From: an uncultured Clostridia bacterium | GTDB lineage: Bacteria > Bacillota > Clostridia > TANB77 > CAG-465 | Assembly: GCA_947627255.1 (NCBI GenBank) | Contig: CANQVI010000005.1 | Location: 1 to 55,668 of the forward strand | Length of the DNA: 55,668 nucleotides | Direction of reading: 5' to 3' | In this document: positions 47,089-54,331 of the stretch, one piece after another | How the letters are laid out: each line of letters begins with the position of its first letter | How positions within the stretch are numbered: position 1 is the stretch's first letter | The notes under the pieces: generated by a model | Database searches by the model: none | What the model saw: the letters and a program-made list of their open reading frames with translations, nothing else | Told to the model about the DNA's origin: nothing | Program-made: the position numbers and the translations under genes

Positions 47089-48130
47089 CTTCTTCTAATA
47101 ATATATTTTCTTTTTTATTATTCTTAATTTTTCCAATTTTAATATGATTTATTATAACTACTATTCCTGATACTAAAACAAATAAATAGAAATTAATTCC
47201 TCTATTTAATAATACAGCACTACTCATTAAACTTTCAGAATATATAACTTTAAATATTTCAATAAATGCTCCCTCACTTACACCAACAGCTCCAGGGGAC
47301 GGAATACCTGATACTGTGGCAAAAAGTACAGCTTGCATTGATATGATTTTAAGTATGTTTTGTCCTGAAAATCCTAATGCTCTATATACCCAATAAGTTG
47401 TGCTATAATATACTAAAAATTGTACTATTGTAGTTAAAAGAATTTTTAACATTAATAGTTTGTTCTTTTTAATATATACTGCATTATCTTGGTATTTTTT
47501 TAGCTCAGCATTAAATTTTTCTCTTTTTTCTTCTATATTTTTTACTTTAAAGAATTTCATAACTTTAAGTGCTACATTAATTAGCCATTTCGATACTCTT
47601 TTTGAGAAAATACTAATTAATAACAATGTTAAGGCACTTAAATTTAATAGTATTCCTATTATAAAGCAAATAACTAATAATTTATTTAAATAGTCATAAT
47701 TAAATATTAAGCTAAATAAAGCTATTCCTATAGTAGTAATTTGCATACTAGTTAAATTTATAAGTAAGGCTATAGTAGAACTAGAAACTGAGATTCCATC
47801 TTTATACATGTAATATATCTGCATTGGTTGTCCGCCACTTGCAGCAGGAGTTATAGAACTAAAGAAAAATCCAATTAAAGAATATTTTACATTCTTTAAG
47901 AAACTAGATTTTTCATTTAAGTTTTTTAGCGTTCTTCCTATGTTTACTCCTTCTAATATTAAATAAATACACATAGCACTTATACCTGCTGCTACAAATT
48001 CTACTTTAGCAGATTTTATAATATCAAATATTTTAGATATATCTTTTCCATCTAGTAATATATATCCTGTCAAAATAATTAGTAAGACAAACACTATAAT
48101 ACTTTTAAATATTTTTTTACCATCTTTCAT
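47078..48130 (-). CDS. LPG-synthase transmembrane / flippase-like protein (UPF0104)
   Basis: The 350-residue protein has about eight membrane helices and belongs to the YbhN/MprF N-terminal group. SITPAASGGQPMQIYYMYK and SGIPSPGAVGVSEGAFIEIF are the family signatures, the latter a Pro/Gly-rich glycolipid-flippase-type loop. It lacks the aminoacyl-transferase part of MprF. I infer it moves or helps move a lipid, possibly made by the preceding acyltransferases, across the membrane. AAGGAT precedes the start, 23 bases after the PlsC gene. Confidence 0.85.
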   Translation of the reverse strand: MKDGKKIFKSIIVFVLLIILTGYILLDGKDISKIFDIIKSAKVEFVAAGISAMCIYLILEGVNIGRTLKNLNEKSSFLKNVKYSLIGFFFSSITPAASGGQPMQIYYMYKDGISVSSSTIALLINLTSMQITTIGIALFSLIFNYDYLNKLLVICFIIGILLNLSALTLLLISIFSKRVSKWLINVALKVMKFFKVKNIEEKREKFNAELKKYQDNAVYIKKNKLLMLKILLTTIVQFLVYYSTTYWVYRALGFSGQNILKIISMQAVLFATVSGIPSPGAVGVSEGAFIEIFKVIYSESLMSSAVLLNRGINFYLFVLVSGIVVIINHIKIGKIKNNKKENILLEEDSK

Positions 48131-48153
48131 AAAATTTATCCTTTGATTAAATA

Positions 48154-48942
48154 TTATTCTTTATCAGTTTGTTTTATGTACTTAATAACTTCAAAATTAC
48201 TATTTTCACTTCTTTTGCACATACAGTCATATACTTTATTTCTAAGATTTAATTTTGCCTCTTTAGGAGAAAGCCCTTCATCAGCAAAGAAAGGCCCATC
48301 AATATAGGTCACCATTTTTACTTTATCATTATTTTTTCCATATGCCTGGTATGTATTAGTCATACAAAAAGTTGGTGTTTTTAATTTTACTGGATATGTA
48401 AATGATACATCTTTAAATGGTCTAATTTTAGTATAATATGGCCAAATATGTGCCTCTGGATATATAGTAATTGATTGTTTTTTACCTATTCTTTTTTTAA
48501 TAGCTTCTAAAAAATTTACAGCTGCTTTAGTATCACCAGGTACTGGCATAGCACCTAAAAGCTCTACTACTTTTCCAAATGGTTTCATAGAAATATTTTC
48601 TGGATTTACTATAAAAAAGTTTCTTTTAGGAAATATTGGAAGACTAGGAATAAATGTATCTGCAAATATCTGTGTGTGATTTGCATATACAAAATATCCC
48701 TGGTCTTTATATTTCTTTAATTTTTCTTTTCCAATATACTTTATTTTTAATTTAAAAAATACGTATGAAAGTTTTATTGGCATACTAAGTATATTTTGAA
48801 ATGTAAATGATAGTATATCCCAAATTGGATTTTTATGAATATACTTAAAATTTTCATCAATTTTTTTAGGTGTTATCTTAGCTGTTGAAAATTCATCGTT
48901 TAATTCATCATTATAATAAATTATCTGCTTCTCTTTCATCAT
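48154..48942 (-). CDS. PlsC-like acyltransferase, variant HX5D motif
   Basis: The 262-residue protein matches the lysophosphatidic-acid acyltransferase group. The presumed active site reads VYANHTQIFADTF, five residues between His and Asp where PlsC usually has four. TIYPEAHIWPYY is the later YPEG-type block, and GAMPVPGD is the intermediate block. The start lies 32 bases inside the preceding gene and has only a weak ribosome site (or the second ATG at 48939), so translation depends on coupling. It is followed by the flippase-like gene. The acceptor lipid is unknown. Confidence 0.8.
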   Translation of the reverse strand: MMKEKQIIYYNDELNDEFSTAKITPKKIDENFKYIHKNPIWDILSFTFQNILSMPIKLSYVFFKLKIKYIGKEKLKKYKDQGYFVYANHTQIFADTFIPSLPIFPKRNFFIVNPENISMKPFGKVVELLGAMPVPGDTKAAVNFLEAIKKRIGKKQSITIYPEAHIWPYYTKIRPFKDVSFTYPVKLKTPTFCMTNTYQAYGKNNDKVKMVTYIDGPFFADEGLSPKEAKLNLRNKVYDCMCKRSENSNFEVIKYIKQTDKE

Positions 48943-50791
48943 CTGTAACCTGCTCTTTAGTAATTGTTGTATAAGTTAGTGGAATTTTATAAAAATCTTC
49001 ATATATTTCTTTCCAAGTTTCAAAGTTCTTATTTTTCATTAATTCTTCATTTTGTTTAACATTTAAATTTTCATCAGGAAATATTGGTTGAGCAATATTT
49101 ACAATATACTCTTGAACTGGGAAACCATCATTCCCAATAATATCGCTATCTTGCATAGTAATAAATATTGGTAAAACTGGTACATTATTTTTAGCAGCAA
49201 GTTTAAATGCTCCATTTTTTAATGGCTTTGGCTTTTTATAGTTCCACCATAGACTTTGCTCAGGATAAATTAGAATATAATTTCCTTTATTAAGTATTTC
49301 TGTAACAGCTTTCATAAATATACTCATTGTCTTTATATTTGAACTTAATGGTAAAGTATCACAATTTCTAAATAAAAAGCCATAAAATCCTGGAAAGTTA
49401 GTATAATTTCCTTCTCTTATTACTTTATATAATTTACGTTTTTTCATCTTGCCAGATGACCTTAAAACTTTTTCTACAGTAAAGCTATCAAAAGGATTAA
49501 AGTGATTACAAGTAATAATAGCACCCTTAGTTAAAAGATTTAGGTTTTCAATTCCATTTACTTGTTTTATTATTAACTTATTTTTTCTTAATAATTCATT
49601 TAAGAATAATTCTCCAGCTTTATTTGCAAATCTTGTCATTAATCTACTTGTACCTTTAGATTTTAAATAGTCTACTTTATCTGGTGTAAGTTCAATTGTA
49701 GGTGGGTCTTTTTCAGGGTCTACATCAAACTTTCCTTCTCTTTCTAGTCTTTCTATTTCTTCTAATATTTCAAGTCTATCAGGACTTTTTTCTACACCAT
49801 TGCTATTACTGCTACCACCTAATTTATTCATAGTTTTTACATATAGCTTTTTAATCATACCTTTTTCGGCTATATATCTATCATCACCAACACAGTCACA
49901 CTCTTTTTGTGCTAACTGTCTTAAAACATTTTCATTTTCTCTATCTCTAAATCTGTCTTCTTCTGTATAACTATCTTTTTCTTTTAAAATATCGTTATAA
50001 AATTCTGTCTTTTTAGCATATTTCCAGAAATATTCATTATATGGAACATCTTCAAAGTGCCATGGTTTATATGCAAAATTATAATGTATAATTTTTAAAT
50101 CTTCTTCCTTAGTGTCTTCATTTACAATAGGCATAACATCCCATTCACGACCTATAATTTTAGTTCTACCTTTGCATAGTCTATTTAAATAATCTTGGTC
50201 TTGTGCTACTGAATATTTAACTGTTCCTAATAAATAGCAGAACTTATCTTGAAAGTGGAATTTTCTTAGCTCATCTAGATTCATAAGAAGTATACCTGCA
50301 TTAAAGTAGTTTTGATATTTTGCTACACCAACAACTTTTTCTGCATAATCTTGGAATACTTTATTAAACTGAATAATATCATCTGGTGCTGCTGCAACCA
50401 AATTTTTCTTCAAATCTATATTATATAGCTCAGAAATATCTCCAAGAACTATAATATCACAATCTAGATATATTGCTTTATTATATTGTGGATAAAGCTC
50501 AGGTATAAATAGTCTAAAATATGTTGAATTTGAATAGTAATCTCTTGTATATAGCTTATCTTTAATTTTTTCAATATAATAATTTAAGTCTACAAATTCT
50601 ATATTTACATTACTCTTTTCAAATTTCTTTATCTTTTTTATATTTTCTTCTTCTACATCTGTATGTAGCACTTTTATGCTATAGTCATATTCTTTACTAG
50701 CATTTTCTAGTAATGATTGTAAAGCTACAGCTAAAAATTTAGTAAATCCATTGTCTATAGCAAAAAATATTGGTATTGTTTCTCTATTCAT
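48911..50791 (-). CDS. Fusion of GT8 glycosyltransferase and PlsC-like acyltransferase
   Basis: A 626-residue soluble protein with two catalytic domains. Residues 1-290 are a GT8 glycosyltransferase: IPIFFAIDNGFTKFLAVALQ, YLDCDIIVLGDIS (DxD, metal and sugar-nucleotide binding) and YFNAGILLMNLDEL. A charged, possibly coiled linker follows (about 300-400, with ILEEIERLEREG). The rest is a PlsC domain: TCNHFNPFDSF (HX4D, about residue 430) and ILIYPEQSLWWNY. One protein could thus glycosylate and acylate a single lipid acceptor. Its gene is 14 bases after the GT8 gene and overlaps the next PlsC gene by 32 bases. GGAAGATGAG precedes the start. Confidence 0.88.
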   Translation of the reverse strand: MNRETIPIFFAIDNGFTKFLAVALQSLLENASKEYDYSIKVLHTDVEEENIKKIKKFEKSNVNIEFVDLNYYIEKIKDKLYTRDYYSNSTYFRLFIPELYPQYNKAIYLDCDIIVLGDISELYNIDLKKNLVAAAPDDIIQFNKVFQDYAEKVVGVAKYQNYFNAGILLMNLDELRKFHFQDKFCYLLGTVKYSVAQDQDYLNRLCKGRTKIIGREWDVMPIVNEDTKEEDLKIIHYNFAYKPWHFEDVPYNEYFWKYAKKTEFYNDILKEKDSYTEEDRFRDRENENVLRQLAQKECDCVGDDRYIAEKGMIKKLYVKTMNKLGGSSNSNGVEKSPDRLEILEEIERLEREGKFDVDPEKDPPTIELTPDKVDYLKSKGTSRLMTRFANKAGELFLNELLRKNKLIIKQVNGIENLNLLTKGAIITCNHFNPFDSFTVEKVLRSSGKMKKRKLYKVIREGNYTNFPGFYGFLFRNCDTLPLSSNIKTMSIFMKAVTEILNKGNYILIYPEQSLWWNYKKPKPLKNGAFKLAAKNNVPVLPIFITMQDSDIIGNDGFPVQEYIVNIAQPIFPDENLNVKQNEELMKNKNFETWKEIYEDFYKIPLTYTTITKEQVTDDEREADNLL

Positions 50792-50805
50792 ATTAACTCA
50801 TCTTC

Positions 50806-51624
50806 CTATACTTTAAATTTTTTTCTTACTTTTAAATACTCGTTTAAATCTTTATCAAAAGCATGACATTTTAATTCCTTATGTATTTCATCCACTTGCC
50901 ACTGCTTATAATTTTCTGTATGTGGATACGGTAGTAGCATTAGTCTTTTGCAAAAATGACATATAACTGTATCTTCCCTGTCAAACCTTGCTTGTTCATT
51001 ATATATTCGTGGAAGCAATAATTTATTTGTTGTTGACCAATAAATTGCATCTTGGTCTGCAAATAACATTTTTTTAGTTTTTATTCTCTCTCTTGCCTTT
51101 TCTAAAAGTCCAGTTTTCTCTATTTCTTTCATATTTAGCAGTAACATTCCAGCGTTTATATAATCCCATCTAATTAGTTTTGAGCCATATTTTTCTTTTA
51201 CTGCTGCATACTCATACCCTTCTATATCTGTATTATATAGTCCAGATATATCTTTTGCAGCCATCATATCTATATCTAAATATAATAGCTTATCTGGCAT
51301 ATCATCTACCATATCTGCAAGTAGTCTTAGTAGTGTATATGGAGTACAATATGCATTTTCGTTCTTACAGCCTCCAAATTCCTTTTCATAAAGTTCAGTA
51401 ACATCTACTTTTGTTACTTTATTATTCTTATTTTTGCCTTTTATGACAGTTTCTAAGAATTTAACTTGTTCATCTGTTATACTAACAAAATCTGGGCTTA
51501 CTCTTTTTAAATCCATTGTAAAAATATAACAATTTACAGGCTCTTTAGTTTTATTTGTTATTGAAATTAGCAATGTTAATGCCCCATCAAAAACTTTTTT
51601 GTTTCCACATAATAGTATGTTTAT
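50806..51624 (-). CDS. GT8 family glycosyltransferase, unusual start
   Basis: The 272-residue protein is a GT8 enzyme with NILLCGNKKVFDGALTLLIS at the start, LYLDIDMMAAKDISGLY (DxD) and DYINAGMLLLNMKEIE, followed by HFCKRLMLLPY. The transcript from the promoter at 51673-51701 contains no in-frame ATG or GTG. A TTG at 51633 touches the AAGGAG ribosome site, while an ATA at 51624 lies nine bases after it and gives the normal GT8 N-terminus. I put the start at the ATA with reservation; the longer frame to 51738 contains the promoter. The fusion gene follows after 14 bases. Confidence 0.75.
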   Translation of the reverse strand: MNILLCGNKKVFDGALTLLISITNKTKEPVNCYIFTMDLKRVSPDFVSITDEQVKFLETVIKGKNKNNKVTKVDVTELYEKEFGGCKNENAYCTPYTLLRLLADMVDDMPDKLLYLDIDMMAAKDISGLYNTDIEGYEYAAVKEKYGSKLIRWDYINAGMLLLNMKEIEKTGLLEKARERIKTKKMLFADQDAIYWSTTNKLLLPRIYNEQARFDREDTVICHFCKRLMLLPYPHTENYKQWQVDEIHKELKCHAFDKDLNEYLKVRKKFKV

Positions 51625-51672
51625 AACAATCAACTCCTTGTGACAATATATTACATTTATTTCACTTCTTAT

Positions 51673-51701
51673 ATAATACCACAATTTTTTAATATTGGCA
51701 A
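51673..51701 (-). promoter_or_regulatory. Promoter of the GT8/acyltransferase operon
   Basis: On the minus strand TTGCCA (51696-51701), 17 bases, TATTAT (51673-51678) with TGG before it (extended -10). Transcription should start near 51666. Confidence 0.65.
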
Positions 51702-51727
51702 CTAATATACTACTATATGTAACGAAG

Positions 51728-51763
51728 AAAAGGAGCAAAAGATAACTCTTTTTTGCTCCTTTT
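51728..51763 (-). terminator. Terminator after the XRE/Asp-box gene
   Basis: AAAAGGAGCAAAA (51728-51740) pairs perfectly with TTTTGCTCCTTTT (51751-51763), with a T tract on the minus strand. Confidence 0.8.
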
Positions 51764-51780
51764 TTATATTTTTTGACTTT

Positions 51781-53664
51781 TTATAAGCTCTCCCATGTTT
51801 TACCATAGTCTTTAGAGTAATATTCTTTATAATCTCCACCGTTGTAATCTCCATCTGAGCCTTGATTTATTTCAACTTTAATTATTCCATCTTCAAATGT
51901 TGGTAATTCATAGAAATCATATATACTAGAATCTATTATTTTTAATTCTTCAAATGTAGCGCCACCATCTCTTGTAATATATAGTTGTTGATATGTTCCC
52001 ATAGTAGTAGACATAGTTAAAAATCCAACATTTTCATTTATGAATTTAATTTGACTTCCTCTACTAAATACTTTTTCATCATTTTCTCCTATTCCATAGA
52101 AAATGTCAGTCCAAGTCTTTCCACCATCTATTGTCTCACTTATTCTGCCCCAAGCAGTTCCTACTGCTACATCGTAGAATTTCAACATATATCCTATATC
52201 TTTAGTTACAAATTGTATGCTTTCAATAGAATAATCTTTCGCTATTTCTACTGTATTCCATGACTTTCCCATATTATCTGAATATACTAAAAATCTTTCT
52301 TCTCCTTTATCATAAAAGAAAACTGTTTTTTCTTTAGATATTTGATATTGACTATCTTCATAGCCTTTTATCATTTGAGAAAAATCACCAGGCACTTCTA
52401 TATTATTTTTACCATCATAGCTAATATATAATATTCCATTTTTAAGCTCATAATCATTTGCTTTTACTGCTATTACGTCATAATTTGTTAAGTCTTCACT
52501 CTTATATGTCATACAATATAGTGATTCTTTTTGAGTCTTATTCATAGATACTTCACATAGTGTTATTGTGCCATCCTTTTTTATAATATCTGTATTATCA
52601 TCTAGCTCACAATTTTCATCTAATGCTACTACATATTTTGGCACATCATCTTTATATAACACTAATGCTATTGTGCCAAATTGTTTACACTCAGAAAAAT
52701 CAAATTGCTCTCTTACTCCATTTTTTGTTATTCTTATTCCATTACTATCAGATAAAAGCTGAGTTGCTTCTCCATTTTGAGTCCAAACTTGCCAATCTCC
52801 ACGTAGTGCACTTGTTACATAGTAATATGATATTCCATTTCCCCTATCTCCAAAAGTTGCAACATACTCTCTTATATTACCATCTCTATCTAAATAAGTT
52901 ATTGAGCATATATCGTTAGTTAGCCATTGCCTCTTTATCTTTCCTTGAGATTCATATTGAAATTGCTCTTTTTGCCTTGCAAATATAAAAAGTTTAGGAT
53001 CTTTATATATTTTTATTGCACCGCTCTCTTTATCTACCTTTAGTATAACTTCATTTGAAAAGTTTTGAGATATACTAACAATACAATTATTTTTAAATGC
53101 ATTATTTGCCATAAATGCAATATTTACTACTGTTAAAACAGTAAATATTGAAGCAAGTATTACTTTCTTATTTGGCATTTTATTTACAAAATATAATACA
53201 CTAATGCATAAAGATGTAATCATAACTTCATTTACTATATATGGTAATATATCTAGTACATACTCAAAATTATATCTTCTTAATATACAATAATATCCAA
53301 GCTGTAAAAGTAATGTAAGGATAAATATAACTAAAGATATTATACCTACATACTTTTTAATCTTTTTTAGTTTAATTTTTCTTTTTTCTTCAATGTTTTT
53401 ATATTGTTCGATTGCTTCTTCTATTTTTTTATCTATATCTATTTCTTCTTTTTTACCACGTTCACCATTTAATAATTCTGATACATCAACTTCAAAAAAA
53501 TCTGCAAGTGAATTTAAAACAGTTATATCTGGAAAACTTATTCCTCTTTCCCATTTAGATATTGCTTTATCTGTAATATTTAGTTTTTCACCAAGTTCTT
53601 TTTGAGTTAAACCTTTTTCGCTTCTAAGTTTTTTGATAAAATTACCAAATTTTTCATTATTCAT
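51781..53664 (-). CDS. Transmembrane XRE regulator with extracellular Asp-box (BNR) domain
   Basis: The 627-residue protein joins three parts. Residues 5-60 are an XRE-type helix-turn-helix (LTQKELGEKLNITDKAISKW), then a charged linker. Residues about 106-187 hold three membrane helices, an odd number that would place the C-terminus outside. The extracellular part ends with four Asp-box-like repeats, YSDNMGKSW, TIDGGKTW, TRDGGATF and SKDYGKTW, as in BNR/sialidase-type beta-propellers. I infer that an outside signal sets DNA binding inside. AAAGGAG eight bases before the ATG at 53664 fixes the start over the ATG at 53700. It is alone in its unit and carries a palindrome in its promoter. Confidence 0.82.
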   Translation of the reverse strand: MNNEKFGNFIKKLRSEKGLTQKELGEKLNITDKAISKWERGISFPDITVLNSLADFFEVDVSELLNGERGKKEEIDIDKKIEEAIEQYKNIEEKRKIKLKKIKKYVGIISLVIFILTLLLQLGYYCILRRYNFEYVLDILPYIVNEVMITSLCISVLYFVNKMPNKKVILASIFTVLTVVNIAFMANNAFKNNCIVSISQNFSNEVILKVDKESGAIKIYKDPKLFIFARQKEQFQYESQGKIKRQWLTNDICSITYLDRDGNIREYVATFGDRGNGISYYYVTSALRGDWQVWTQNGEATQLLSDSNGIRITKNGVREQFDFSECKQFGTIALVLYKDDVPKYVVALDENCELDDNTDIIKKDGTITLCEVSMNKTQKESLYCMTYKSEDLTNYDVIAVKANDYELKNGILYISYDGKNNIEVPGDFSQMIKGYEDSQYQISKEKTVFFYDKGEERFLVYSDNMGKSWNTVEIAKDYSIESIQFVTKDIGYMLKFYDVAVGTAWGRISETIDGGKTWTDIFYGIGENDEKVFSRGSQIKFINENVGFLTMSTTMGTYQQLYITRDGGATFEELKIIDSSIYDFYELPTFEDGIIKVEINQGSDGDYNGGDYKEYYSKDYGKTWESL

Positions 53665-53690
53665 TTTAAAAGCTCCTTTCATACAATAAT

Positions 53691-53719
53691 ATGTTACCAC
53701 TTAAACTATATTTAAGCAA
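53691..53719 (-). promoter_or_regulatory. Promoter of the XRE/Asp-box gene with an embedded palindrome
   Basis: TTGCTT (53714-53719), 17 bases and TAACAT (53691-53696) on the minus strand, with TGG before the -10. CTTAAA (53700-53705) and TTTAAG (53711-53716) form an inverted repeat inside the spacer, a typical autoregulatory site. Confidence 0.45.
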
Positions 53720-53801
53720 TCGACTGTTAGTAGAATTTATATAACGCAATGAAAAATATCACTCTAATAACCATTATATAGCTTAATAGTTTAGTACACA
53801 A

Positions 53802-53833
53802 AAAAGTAAGAGATTAATTTTTCTCTTACTTTT
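53802..53833 (-). terminator. Terminator after nrdG
   Basis: AAAAGTAAGAG (53802-53812) pairs perfectly with CTCTTACTTTT (53823-53833), followed by T residues on the minus strand. Confidence 0.82.
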
Positions 53834-53839
53834 CTACTT

Positions 53840-54331
53840 TTAACATAATTCTACAATTTTGTTATTTTTTAGGCTTTGTTGTACATCAATAACCCTTTGA
53901 TTTGACGACCCTTTCCATTTTAATGTAGGATCATGAAGTTCATCTACATATTGTCCATCAACTAGAACATCTATATAGTTTAATACTTCTTTACCTTTTA
54001 AATCTTCATCAAATTTAAAGCCTGACCAGACCCATATGTTTTTATCTGGATATTTTTCTTTAAACTCTTTTGCAAGAAGTGTTGTAGCTTCAATATTCTT
54101 AGGATGCATAGGCTCTCCTCCAAGTATTGATAAACCTTTTATATAATCTTTATTACATAAGTTAAGCACTTCATCTATTTTTTCTTGAGTTAGTTCTTGT
54201 CCTCCATCAAAATTCCAAGTTTCAGGATTAAAGCAATTTTTACAATGAAATTCGCATCCTTGCATAAATACGGAAACTCTAACTCCAGGGCCATTTGATA
54301 TATCCATTTTTCTAACTAAATTGTATCTCAT
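53840..54331 (-). CDS. nrdG: Anaerobic ribonucleotide reductase activating protein
   Basis: The 163-residue radical SAM activase places the glycyl radical on NrdD. GCEFHCKNCFNPETW carries CxxxCxxC, GLSILGGEPMHPKN binds SAM and VDVLVDGQYVDE is the conserved late strand. Length is typical. It overlaps the nrdD stop by four bases (ATGA), so the two are translated together, and it is last in the operon. It is the second radical activase in the window besides pflA, each with its own target. Confidence 0.94.
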   Translation of the reverse strand: MRYNLVRKMDISNGPGVRVSVFMQGCEFHCKNCFNPETWNFDGGQELTQEKIDEVLNLCNKDYIKGLSILGGEPMHPKNIEATTLLAKEFKEKYPDKNIWVWSGFKFDEDLKGKEVLNYIDVLVDGQYVDELHDPTLKWKGSSNQRVIDVQQSLKNNKIVELC

